Assembly: GCA_029572955.1 (NCBI GenBank)
Contig: JAKPQE010000165.1
Span: 1-64,000 of the forward strand
From: Pseudomonadota bacterium
GTDB taxonomy: Bacteria; Pseudomonadota; Alphaproteobacteria; Rhizobiales; JAKPQE01
DNA length: 64,000 nt
Reading direction: 5' to 3'
Shown: positions 44,199-55,222 of the stretch, piece after piece
Position numbering within the stretch: the stretch's first letter is position 1
Layout of the letters: the number at the start of each line of letters is the position of its first letter
The notes under the pieces: model-generated
What the model was told of the DNA's origin: nothing
What the model saw: the letters and a program-made list of their open reading frames with translations, nothing else
The model's database searches: none
Program-made: the position numbers and the translations under genes

Positions 44199-45845
44199 TC
44201 AGGCGGCTCGTGCCGGGCGGACCGCGACGGTGCGGGCGATGCGGCCGTTCTCGGTGCGCGGCAGGCGTTCGACGAGGGTCAGGCCGACCGGGATCTTGTG
44301 GGCGGCGACGCCGCGTTCGACGAGCCAGCGCACGAAGTCGGCATGATCGAGGCTGCGGCCGGGCTGCGGCACGATGACGGCGCGCAGGCGCGTGCCGGCG
44401 ACCGGGTCGGGCACCACGACCGCGGCGGCGGCGGCAACGGCCTCGTGCTCGGCGTAGATGCGGTCGAGCTCGGCGGCGCGCACCGGCGTGCCGGCGACGA
44501 GGATGAGGTCGCCGAGCGGGCCGGCCGGCAGGAAGCCGGCGGGCTCGGCCGACACGAGGCGGCCGCCGATACCGCTATGGAGGAAGCCGTCGGCATCGAA
44601 GGCGGGCCCGGCGGCGGCTTCGGCGAGGGGCACGGCGGCGTCGGGAATGGTCGGACCGCGCAGGATGATCTCGCCCTCGGTGAAGGAGCTGTCCGCGGCC
44701 TCGCCGGCCTTGCGCGGCAGGCCGCGCAGGCGCGCCTCGAGGAAGCCGACCGGGCCGGTGCCGACCATCGCGCCGATCTTGCCGAGCGGCAGGCTGCCAT
44801 CGGCCTGCTGATGCTCGCGGCGGCGCGGAATGGCGACGATGTCGCCGATCCGGTCGATGTCGACGATGCCGCCGGCCCATTCGCTCCTCGCGCGGGCGCC
44901 GCCTTCCGGGTGGACGAGGGCAAGGCTCGGCTCGAGCGTGCCGAGGCGGGCGACGAGCGGTGCCTCGAGGCCGGCCGGGACGAGCACGTGGTCCGGCTGC
45001 GTCTCGGCGACGGCGGCGGCGAGGCCGGCGACGTCCTCGAAACGATGCAGCACCAGCGTGCCGCCGGTCAGCAGCCAGGGAACGACCGCGGCGGCGAGGC
45101 CGACGAGGCCGTTCGGCAGATAGGGACTGAAGATGCGGCAGCCCTTGTCGAGGCGGGCGGCGACGAGGTGCATGAGGCCGGCCGAGATCCAGTGATTGTG
45201 GCTGCGGGCGAGCGGCATCGGGCCGTCGCTGCCTTCGCTCCAGGAAACGGTGGCGACGTGATCGGCGGCGTTGCCGTTGCGCAGCAGGGCGGCAGCGGCA
45301 GCCGGATCGGCGAGCTCGCCCGAGCCGATGATGAGGTCGAGCGGCACGACGCCGTCCGGCACCGCCTCGCCGAAGGCGCAGACGAAGCGCACGCTGAAAA
45401 GCTCGGCGGCGAGGTGGCGCATGCGCTCGGCAAGGCCGTGTCCCGAGGTCATCGAGGTGACGAGAGCCTTCGGGCCGAGGCTTTCGGCGATCGCGGCGAG
45501 TTCGGCGGCGGCAAGGAGCGGGGAGACCGGCACGGCGACGAGGCCGGCGCGCAGGGCGCCGAACAGGGCGATCGCGGCATCGATGCCGATCGGCATCTGC
45601 TCCAGCACGTACATGTCCGGCTTGAGGCCGACCGAGGTGAAGAAGGCGGCAAGGCCGGTGACGTTCTCCTCGAGGGCGGCATAGGTGAGGCTGCGGGTGA
45701 CCCGGCCGGCGCCGTCGGTCTCGACGAGGGCGAGCTCGCCGGGCGTTCCTTGCGCGTTGCGGCGAAGGAGCGCGTCGAGCGTGACGCGCCCCCAGACGCC
45801 CTCGGTGACGTATTTGGCGGCCAGCTTCTCGTTGGAAAGGATCAC
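44199..45845 (-). CDS. AMP-binding (ANL superfamily) acyl-CoA ligase-like protein, apparently divergent motifs
   Basis: ENVTGLAAFFTSVGLKPDMYVLEQMPIGIDAAIALFGALRAGLVAVPVSP; C-term RLPRTENGRIAR; start uncertain (GTG 45845 or ATG 45893). Confidence 0.7.
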   Translation of the reverse strand: MILSNEKLAAKYVTEGVWGRVTLDALLRRNAQGTPGELALVETDGAGRVTRSLTYAALEENVTGLAAFFTSVGLKPDMYVLEQMPIGIDAAIALFGALRAGLVAVPVSPLLAAAELAAIAESLGPKALVTSMTSGHGLAERMRHLAAELFSVRFVCAFGEAVPDGVVPLDLIIGSGELADPAAAAALLRNGNAADHVATVSWSEGSDGPMPLARSHNHWISAGLMHLVAARLDKGCRIFSPYLPNGLVGLAAAVVPWLLTGGTLVLHRFEDVAGLAAAVAETQPDHVLVPAGLEAPLVARLGTLEPSLALVHPEGGARARSEWAGGIVDIDRIGDIVAIPRRREHQQADGSLPLGKIGAMVGTGPVGFLEARLRGLPRKAGEAADSSFTEGEIILRGPTIPDAAVPLAEAAAGPAFDADGFLHSGIGGRLVSAEPAGFLPAGPLGDLILVAGTPVRAAELDRIYAEHEAVAAAAAVVVPDPVAGTRLRAVIVPQPGRSLDHADFVRWLVERGVAAHKIPVGLTLVERLPRTENGRIARTVAVRPARAA

Positions 45846-45870
45846 GTTCGCCCCCTCGGCATCGGATGTG

Positions 45871-47706
45871 TCACTTGCCGTCTTCGCCGGCATACCACCA
45901 GGATTGCAGGACATAGCCGTAGAGCGAGGCGCGCTCGGGCCGGGCAATGCGGGCCCAGCGCGCGACACGCTGTTCGGGCAGATGGTAGAGCGGCACCACA
46001 TAGTGCCCCGACATCAGCACGCGATCGAAGGCGCGCACGGCGGCGACGAAATCCTCGCGCGACTTCGCGGCGATCATCGCCTGGATCATGGCGTCGGCGG
46101 CGGGCTCGTGCACGCCGGCAAAATTGAACGAGCCTTCCTGCGCGGCGGCGGCGCTGCTCCAGCGGAAGTTCTGCTCGTTGCCGGGCGACAGCGAGGCCGG
46201 CCAGAAATACTGGATCATGTCGAAGTCGAAGCCCTGCAGCCGGCGCTGGTACTGGGCCGAGTCGACGGTGCGGATCGAGACGTCGATGCCGAGGCGGGCG
46301 AGCGAGCGCTTGAAGGCCAGGGCGAGGCGCTCCTGATCGCGGGTCTTGGTCAGGATCTCGAAGGTGAGGGGCGTGCCGGCGGCGTCGACGAGGCGATCGC
46401 CCTGCATGCGCAGGCCGGCATCGGTCAGAAGCTGCATGGCCTTGCGCAAGGGGCCGCGGTCGCGCCCGGAGCCGTCGGTGGCGACGGGCTGGTAGCTGCC
46501 GTCCATGATCGCGGGGCGGACGACGCCGGGGAAGGGCGCGAGCAGTGCCTTTTCCGCCTCGCTCGCCGGGCGGCCGCGGGCGGAAAGCTCGGAGGCCTCG
46601 AAATAGCTGGCGGTCCGGCGGTAGGCGTCGAAGAAATAGGTGTGATTGACCCATTCGAAATCGAAGAGGGCGGCGAGCGCCTCGCGCACCCGGGCGTCGG
46701 CGAAAATCGGCCGGCGGGTGTTGAAGACGAAGCCGTTCATGCCCTTCGGCGTGCCGTCGGCGAAGGTGTCCTTGACGACGCGGCCGTCGTTCACGGCCGG
46801 GAAGTCGTAGCCGGAAGCCCAGCGGGTCGGATCCTCGTCGAGCATGACGTCGACGAGCCCCTTCTTGAAGGCCTCGAACAGCGAGTTCTCGTCGCGATAA
46901 TACTCGAAGCGGATCTCGTCGAAATTGGTGAGGCCCCTGGCGACGCCGCGATCGGCGGCCCAGTAGTCCGGGTCGCGGGCATAGGTGATGCTGGCGCCGG
47001 GATTGACCTCGACGAGCTTGTAGGGGCCGCTGCCGACCGGCGGCTCGAGCGTCGTCTTCTCGAACTCGTCGGGATCGACGAGGTGGGCCGGCAGCACCGG
47101 CATCAGGCCCATGATCAGCGGCATCTCGCGGTCGCCGTCGGCGTCGAAGACGAAGCGGACCGTGCGCTCGTCGGGCGTCTCGGCGGTCTTGACCTTGGAA
47201 TAGTAGCTGCGGTGGTTCGGCCGGCCATGGTCGCGCAGCAGCTGCCAGGAGAACACGACGTCGTCGGCGGTGATCGGATGGCCGTCGGAGAAGCGGGCGC
47301 GCGGGTCGATGGTGAAGGTGACCGAGGAGCGATCGTCCGGCGTGTCGACGCTGTCGGCGATGAGGCCATAGAGCGTGAAGGGCTCGTCGAGGCCGCGCGC
47401 CATCAGGCTCTCATAGACGTAGCCGCGCAGCGACTGGGCGGCATTGCCCTTGACGATCAACGGGTTGAGGCTGTCGAAGGAGCCGATCGCGGCATAGGTG
47501 ACGCGGCCGCCGGTGCGGGCATCGGGCGAGGCGTAGTCGAAGCGCTCGAAGCCGGAGGCGAGGGCGGGCGTGCCGTGCATGGCGATGCCGGACGCCGGTT
47601 CGGCCCGGGCGCCGGCGAGGGCGAGGCCGATCGCCAGCATGGTCGCGCAGAGACAGGCCGTCCGCCGAAACAGTCCCTGCTTGCGTGGCGTGGCGCGGCC
47701 CGTCAC
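45871..47706 (-). CDS. Extracellular solute-binding protein family 5 (YejA-like oligopeptide SBP)
   Basis: Signal peptide; GGRVTYAAIGSFDSLNPLIVKGNAAQSL...FTIDPRARFSDGHPITADDVVFSW; VGSGPYKLVEV. Confidence 0.9.
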   Translation of the reverse strand: MTGRATPRKQGLFRRTACLCATMLAIGLALAGARAEPASGIAMHGTPALASGFERFDYASPDARTGGRVTYAAIGSFDSLNPLIVKGNAAQSLRGYVYESLMARGLDEPFTLYGLIADSVDTPDDRSSVTFTIDPRARFSDGHPITADDVVFSWQLLRDHGRPNHRSYYSKVKTAETPDERTVRFVFDADGDREMPLIMGLMPVLPAHLVDPDEFEKTTLEPPVGSGPYKLVEVNPGASITYARDPDYWAADRGVARGLTNFDEIRFEYYRDENSLFEAFKKGLVDVMLDEDPTRWASGYDFPAVNDGRVVKDTFADGTPKGMNGFVFNTRRPIFADARVREALAALFDFEWVNHTYFFDAYRRTASYFEASELSARGRPASEAEKALLAPFPGVVRPAIMDGSYQPVATDGSGRDRGPLRKAMQLLTDAGLRMQGDRLVDAAGTPLTFEILTKTRDQERLALAFKRSLARLGIDVSIRTVDSAQYQRRLQGFDFDMIQYFWPASLSPGNEQNFRWSSAAAAQEGSFNFAGVHEPAADAMIQAMIAAKSREDFVAAVRAFDRVLMSGHYVVPLYHLPEQRVARWARIARPERASLYGYVLQSWWYAGEDGK

Positions 47707-47979
47707 CCGTTACCTCCCGAAGTCCATTGATTCGTCGCATCAGGATGTTACCACAGCCCGTTCGATCGATTATCCGGGGGGCGCGACGACGGAAGCGGTG
47801 GAATCGGCGCGAAAAGGGCGCTAAGGAACGAGTGTCGGGTGTGATGGGTCACCATCTCGCCGCATTTGATGCGCAACTAGCTCCGCGTATTCGCTAGAAC
47901 CGGCACGGCAGAACCAGAGGGAAGCCCGCCGTCATCCGGAGCCCCGCAGCTACCCGGGCAACAGGCAGAAGGACAGGAC

Positions 47980-48666
47980 ATGTCGAATTTCGAACGGATC
48001 ATTGGTGCCCGCAAGGGCCGGGGGACGATCGCCATGCTCGCCGCCGCGTCGGCGCTGGCTCTTTCGCTCGGCGGTGCGGTTGCTCAGGATGCGGCCGCGC
48101 CGAAGGATGCTCCGGCGGCCGCTGCCGACCAGCCGACCTGGCTGAAGGTGTGCGGCGAGGACCCGAAGGAGAAGAAGGAAGTGTGCGTGGTGGCGCAGGA
48201 GATCCGCGCCGAGACCGGCCAGTTCCTCGCTTCCGTCGCCGTCCGCGAGATCAAGGGCGACAAGCAGAAGGTACTGTCGGTCTTCGTGCCGACGATCATG
48301 CTGCTGCAGCCGGGCCTGCGCGTGCAGATCGACGAGGGCAAGCAGATCCCGGGCAAGTACGCCATCTGCTTCCCGGATCGCTGCTATGCCGAGATTCCGA
48401 TCGGCGACGACTTCATCGATGCGATGAAGAAGGGCACCGACCTCTCGATCACCACGCTGAACCAGCAGGCGCGCGGTGTTTCCTTCAAGCTGACGCTGGC
48501 CGGCTTCACCAAGTCCTACGAGGGTGCTCCGATGGACACCAAGGAGCTCGAGGCGCAGCAGGAAGAGCTGCAGAAGGAACTGCAGAAGCGCGCCGAGGAT
48601 GCACGCAAGCGCCTGCTCGAGCAGCAGGGCGGCGCGCCGGCTCCGGCCGAGCAGCCCAAGCAGTAA
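47980..48666 (+). CDS. Invasion-associated locus B (IalB) family protein
   Basis: Signal peptide; WLKVCGEDPKEKKEVCVVAQEIRAETGQFLASVAVREI...YAICFPDRCYAEIPI. Confidence 0.88.
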   Translation: MSNFERIIGARKGRGTIAMLAAASALALSLGGAVAQDAAAPKDAPAAAADQPTWLKVCGEDPKEKKEVCVVAQEIRAETGQFLASVAVREIKGDKQKVLSVFVPTIMLLQPGLRVQIDEGKQIPGKYAICFPDRCYAEIPIGDDFIDAMKKGTDLSITTLNQQARGVSFKLTLAGFTKSYEGAPMDTKELEAQQEELQKELQKRAEDARKRLLEQQGGAPAPAEQPKQ

Positions 48667-48688
48667 GCGCGACGCGACACGCGATATG

Positions 48689-48728
48689 AAGGGCCCCCGG
48701 ATCGGCCGATCCGGGGGCCCTTCTCTTT
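48689..48728. terminator. Bidirectional terminator (34-bp perfect palindrome) between ialB-like and flavin reductase genes
   Basis: AAGGGCCCCCGGATCGG/CCGATCCGGGGGCCCTT then TCTCTTTT. Confidence 0.88.
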
Positions 48729-48738
48729 TGGGGGACCG

Positions 48739-49281
48739 TCAGAGCTGGCGGTAGCCGCGGCCGGCATAGCCGAGATTGGGACCGCGGTCGCCGAGGCGGA
48801 TATCGACGACGGTGCCGATCAGGATCGAGTGCGAGCCGACCTCGTGCAGGTCGCTGAGGCGGCAGTCGAAGGCGACGCGGGCCGCGGCGAGGATCGGCGC
48901 GCCGGTCGCCGCCGTCGACCAGCCGGCGGCCTCGAAGCGGTCGGCCCCGGCGCTGCCGCCGCGTCCGGCGAAGGTGTTGGACAGCGCCTCGGCGTTGGCG
49001 GGCAGGACATTGACCGAGAAGACGCCATTGCGCCGGATCGCCCGGTTGGTGGCGCTCGCGCGGTTGACGCAGACGAGGATGGTCGGCGGGCTGTCGCTCA
49101 CCGGCGTCATCGCCGTCACGGTGAGGCCGGCGCGGCCGGCCGGGCCGTCGGTCGCAACAATGTGAACGGTCGCGGCGACGCGGCTCATGCCCTCCCGGAA
49201 GGTGGCGGCATCGGCTTTGCGGCCGCCCGATGCGGACAAGGTGGCTTCTTCCTGCTCGGTCAATTTCTCGGTCCGGGTCAC
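48739..49281 (-). CDS. Flavin reductase domain (FMN-binding) protein
   Basis: FREGMSRVAATVHIVATDGPAGRAGLTVTAMTPVSDSPPTILVCVNRASATNRAI; GTG start chosen, ATG at 49329 possible. Confidence 0.88.
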   Translation of the reverse strand: MTRTEKLTEQEEATLSASGGRKADAATFREGMSRVAATVHIVATDGPAGRAGLTVTAMTPVSDSPPTILVCVNRASATNRAIRRNGVFSVNVLPANAEALSNTFAGRGGSAGADRFEAAGWSTAATGAPILAAARVAFDCRLSDLHEVGSHSILIGTVVDIRLGDRGPNLGYAGRGYRQL

Positions 49282-49585
49282 GCTGTTGCTGCTCGATTTC
49301 GGGCGGCAAACTGCCTGTTCCGGCGCCATCAGGCAACAGGCAAGGCGCGCGGCCCGCGACAGGCCAAAGATGGGGCGCGATCGCGGCACCGACAGGGGCG
49401 GCGCCGATTTCATCGCCAAGTGCCTCAGATATGCGATTGTCACAGACAAATCGCGTTGCTAAGACTCTCTCCCGGCCCGTACGACCCGGCCGACCCACTC
49501 CCACGGGTCTCCGGGCGTCCAGTCCTGACACGATAACGACAGCCATTCGGAGCCGTCGAAGGAACGAGAGGGGACCCGCCGGCGC

Positions 49586-50509
<924 letters not shown>

Positions 50510-50513
50510 CGCC

Positions 50514-51836
50514 ATGACAGCCAACGTATCCGCTTCCGACCGTTTCGCCGGCTCCGTGAAGGATGCCGCCATCGCCGGCGCCATCGCGCTCGGCCTCTTC
50601 GGCCCGTTCATCGGCCTGAGGACCACCGCCGACATCGGCGGCCTCGGCATCAACACCCGCTGGGGGGCCCTGGCGATCGCCGTCGGCGTCGTCTTCCTCG
50701 GCCGCCTGCTGCTCAACCTCTTCGTCTGGCGCACCGACAATCCGATCACCGGGATGATCGCGCGGGCGATGCCGAAGGCGCCCGCCGGCGGCAAGTTCGG
50801 CAAGGTGTTCGGCCCGCTGATGCTGGCGCTCGCCTTCCTGCTGCCGGCGATCACCGCCTACATGTTCCCGCAGCACAACCGCTACATCCTCGATCTGGCG
50901 ATTCTGGTGCTGACCTACGTGATGCTCGGCTGGGGCCTCTACATCGTCGTCGGTCTCGCCGGCCTGCTCGACCTCGGCTATGTGGCGTTCTACGCGGTCG
51001 GCGCCTATTCCTACGCGCTGCTCGCGCAGTATTTCGGCTGGTCGTTCTGGCTCTGCCTGCCGGTCGCCGGCATTCTCGCGGCGATGTGGGGTGTCACGCT
51101 CGGTTTCCCGGTGCTGCGCCTGAGGGGCGATTACCTCGCGATCGTGACGCTCGCCTTCGGCGAGATCATCCGCGTCGTGCTGCTCAACTGGTACAATTTC
51201 ACCGGCGGCCCGAACGGCATTTCCGGGATCCCGCGGCCGTCCTTCTTCGGCCTCGAGTTCAGCCGCGACGAGAACGGCTTTGCCGCCTTCTTCGGGCTCG
51301 ACTATTCGGCGATCCACAGGATCATCTTCCTCTACTATCTGATCCTGATCCTCGCTCTCATCACCAACCTCGTGACGCTGCGCCTGCGCCGGCTGCCGAT
51401 CGGCCGGGCCTGGGAAGCGCTACGCGAGGACGAGATCGCCTGCCGCTCGCTCGGCATCAACACCCGCAACACCAAGCTGACGGCCTTCGCCATCGGCGCC
51501 ATGTTCGGCGGCTTCGCCGGGTCGTTCTTCGCCACCCGGCAGGGCTTCATCTCGCCGGAATCCTTCGTCTTCATGGAGAGCGCGCTGATCCTCGCGATCG
51601 TCGTGCTCGGCGGCCTCGGCAGCCAGCTCGGCGTCGTCATCGCGGCGGTCGTCATGATCGGCGGCTTCGAATTGTTCCGTGACCTTGCCGAGTACCGCAT
51701 GCTGGTGTTCGGCCTCGCCATGGTGCTCATCATGGTCTGGCGCCCGCGCGGCCTGATCTCGTCGCGTCAGCCTTCGGTCTTCCTGAAGGAGCGAAAAGCG
51801 GTCGGGGCGGAACTCGTCGGGGAGGGCCACGGATGA
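50514..51836 (+). CDS. livM: Branched-chain amino acid ABC transporter permease LivM
   Basis: LAGLLDLGYVAFYAVGAYSYALL; AWEALREDEIACRSLGINTRNTKLTAFAIGAMFGGFAGSFFA. Confidence 0.95.
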   Translation: MTANVSASDRFAGSVKDAAIAGAIALGLFGPFIGLRTTADIGGLGINTRWGALAIAVGVVFLGRLLLNLFVWRTDNPITGMIARAMPKAPAGGKFGKVFGPLMLALAFLLPAITAYMFPQHNRYILDLAILVLTYVMLGWGLYIVVGLAGLLDLGYVAFYAVGAYSYALLAQYFGWSFWLCLPVAGILAAMWGVTLGFPVLRLRGDYLAIVTLAFGEIIRVVLLNWYNFTGGPNGISGIPRPSFFGLEFSRDENGFAAFFGLDYSAIHRIIFLYYLILILALITNLVTLRLRRLPIGRAWEALREDEIACRSLGINTRNTKLTAFAIGAMFGGFAGSFFATRQGFISPESFVFMESALILAIVVLGGLGSQLGVVIAAVVMIGGFELFRDLAEYRMLVFGLAMVLIMVWRPRGLISSRQPSVFLKERKAVGAELVGEGHG

Positions 51837-52693
51837 GCCACTGGGATGAAAATCCGGTGCTCTCGGTAGAGCACCTGACGATGCGCTTCGGCGGCCTCGT
51901 CGCCATCGACGACCTGTCGTTCTCGGTCGGCCGGGGCGAGATCACCGCGCTGATCGGCCCGAACGGCGCCGGCAAGACGACGGTGTTCAACTGCATCACC
52001 GGCTTCTACAAGCCGACCGAGGGGCGGATCACGCTGCATCCGCACGTCGACGGCGGCGAGACGTTCCTCCTGGAACGCATGGCCGACCACGAGATCGCGC
52101 GCGAGGCCCATGTGGCGCGCACCTTCCAGAACATCCGCCTGTTCGGCGGCATGACCGTTCTGGAAAACCTGATGGTCGCGCAGCACAACGAGCTGATGAA
52201 GGCCTCGGCCTGGACCATCGGCGGCGTCCTCGGCATTTCCGGGTTCCGCAGTGCGGAGCACGAGGCGATGGACCGGGCCAAGTACTGGCTCGACCACATC
52301 GGCCTGCTCGATCGGGCCGACGATCCGGCGGCCGATCTGCCCTATGGCGCGCAGCGGCGCCTCGAGATCGCCCGGGCGATGTGCACCGAGCCGGTGCTGC
52401 TGTGCCTCGACGAGCCGGCGGCCGGCCTCAACCCGCGTGAATCGAACCAGCTCAACGAGCTGTTGCGCTATATCCGCAACGAGCACGGCATCTCGATCCT
52501 GCTCATCGAGCACGACATGTCGGTGGTCATGCAGATCTCCGATCACGTCGTGGTGCTCGATTATGGCTGCAAGATCTCCGACGGCACGGCCGAGGAAGTG
52601 CGCAACGATCCGAGCGTGATCGCGGCCTATCTCGGCGTCGAGGACGACGAGGTCGAGGACGTCGAGGCGGAAGTGGAAGGAGCGGCGAAATGA
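51833..52693 (+). CDS. livG: Branched-chain amino acid ABC transporter ATP-binding protein LivG
   Basis: LTMRFGGLVAIDDLSFSVGRGEITALIGPNGAGKTTVFNCITGFYKP. Confidence 0.95.
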   Translation: MSHWDENPVLSVEHLTMRFGGLVAIDDLSFSVGRGEITALIGPNGAGKTTVFNCITGFYKPTEGRITLHPHVDGGETFLLERMADHEIAREAHVARTFQNIRLFGGMTVLENLMVAQHNELMKASAWTIGGVLGISGFRSAEHEAMDRAKYWLDHIGLLDRADDPAADLPYGAQRRLEIARAMCTEPVLLCLDEPAAGLNPRESNQLNELLRYIRNEHGISILLIEHDMSVVMQISDHVVVLDYGCKISDGTAEEVRNDPSVIAAYLGVEDDEVEDVEAEVEGAAK

Positions 52694-53415
52694 GTGAGCA
52701 ACCGCTTCTGTCCGTTCGCGGTGTCAAGACGTTCTACGGCAAGATCATGGCCCTGCGCGGCGTCGATCTCACCGTCAATCCCGGCGAGATCGTCACGCTG
52801 ATCGGTGCCAACGGTGCCGGCAAGTCGACGCTGATGATGACCATCTGCGGCGACCCGCAGGCGCGCGAGGGCACGATCGAGTTCGACGGCATCGACATCA
52901 CGCGCATGCCGACGCACCAGATCATGCGCATGGCGATTTCGCAGTCGCCGGAGGGCCGTCGCATCTTCCCGCGCATGACGGTGCTGGAAAACCTGCAGAT
53001 GGGCGCGGCCATCACCGACATGAAGCATTTCGACAAGGATCTGAAGCGGGTCTTCGACCTGTTCCCGATCCTGGCCAAGCGGAGCGGCCAGCGCGGCGGC
53101 ACGCTGTCGGGCGGCGAACAGCAGATGCTGGCGATCGCGCGTGCGCTGATGAGCCGGCCGCGGCTGCTGCTGCTCGACGAGCCCTCGCTCGGTCTGGCAC
53201 CGCTGATCGTCAAGCAGATCTTCGACGTGGTCAGCGAGCTGAACCGCGAGGGCATGACGATCTTCCTCGTCGAGCAGAACGCCTATCACGCGCTGAAGCT
53301 CGCCCATCGCGGCTATGTGATGGTCAATGGCGAGATCACCATGTCGGGCACGGGCAAGGAACTGCTCGAGCGCGAGGAAGTGCGCGCGGCCTATCTCGAA
53401 GGCGGCCGGGGCTGA
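52690..53415 (+). CDS. livF: Branched-chain amino acid ABC transporter ATP-binding protein LivF
   Basis: VKTFYGKIMALRGVDLTVNPGEIVTLIGANGAGKSTLMMTICG; LSGGEQQMLAIARALM. Confidence 0.95.
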   Translation: MSEQPLLSVRGVKTFYGKIMALRGVDLTVNPGEIVTLIGANGAGKSTLMMTICGDPQAREGTIEFDGIDITRMPTHQIMRMAISQSPEGRRIFPRMTVLENLQMGAAITDMKHFDKDLKRVFDLFPILAKRSGQRGGTLSGGEQQMLAIARALMSRPRLLLLDEPSLGLAPLIVKQIFDVVSELNREGMTIFLVEQNAYHALKLAHRGYVMVNGEITMSGTGKELLEREEVRAAYLEGGRG

Positions 53416-53426
53416 GGAGACGACGG

Positions 53427-53780
53427 ATGGGCATTCTCTACGAGGAGAGCAGCTTCGGCGTGTTCCTGCTGCTGACCTGCATCATCGGCGGCGGCACGGC
53501 CTTCATGTCGGGCCGCGCGGTGGCGCTGACCTGGAAGCCGATCTGGCAGGTGGCACTCTACATGGTGCCGCTGGCGGCGGCGGTCCGCTTCTTTCATTTC
53601 GCCCTGTTCGAGGGCACACTTTTGACACTTCACTACTATCTGGTCGACTATGGCGTGTTGCTGGCGGCTGCGCTCGTCGGGTTCCGCATGACGCGAACGA
53701 CCCAGATGGTGACGCAGTACCGCTGGCTCTATCGGCGCACCAGCCCGTTCACCTGGGCGGAGCGGGGCGGCGAAGCCTGA
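53427..53780 (+). CDS. Uncharacterised small membrane protein in liv operon (resembles DUF6867)
   Basis: MGILYEESSFGVFLLLTCIIGGGTAFMSGRAVALTWKPIWQVALYMVPLAAAVRFFHFALFEG; between livF and livK-like. Confidence 0.75.
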   Translation: MGILYEESSFGVFLLLTCIIGGGTAFMSGRAVALTWKPIWQVALYMVPLAAAVRFFHFALFEGTLLTLHYYLVDYGVLLAAALVGFRMTRTTQMVTQYRWLYRRTSPFTWAERGGEA

Positions 53781-53930
53781 GCACCGGTTGCCGCGAGGCC
53801 GCCGGGATGGTTTTTGGCGGGTTGGGCAGGGGCGTACCAATTCGTCGAAAAAAGATGCAGAATGCGCCCCAACGGGTGACAAAACCCGGAAACTGAACTG
53901 TCGATGAGAATAATTTCAGGGGAGTTGGCA

Positions 53931-55034
<1,104 letters not shown>

Positions 55035-55061
55035 TCGTCGCCGCCACGGCACGGAATACGG

Positions 55062-55090
55062 AAAACCCCGGCCTCGCGCCGGGGTTTTCT
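55062..55090 (+). terminator. Rho-independent terminator after livK-like gene
   Basis: AAAACCCCGGC-CTCGC-GCCGGGGTTTT. Confidence 0.9.
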
Positions 55091-55222
55091 CGTTTCGCCG
55101 CCCGGCGGCGCCCGTGCGGCACAGACGACGCCGGCAAGCGGTTATTTTTGCTGGCGTTGTCGCATTGCGGTCTTCTAAACTCGCAGGCGAGCGTCAAAGG
55201 TAAAACGGGGGAACGCCAGCCC

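Noticed and set aside
44094-47730. Plus-strand ORFs of 677 and 681 aa
   Set aside because: Antisense to the ligase-like and YejA-like genes, which have clear family motifs
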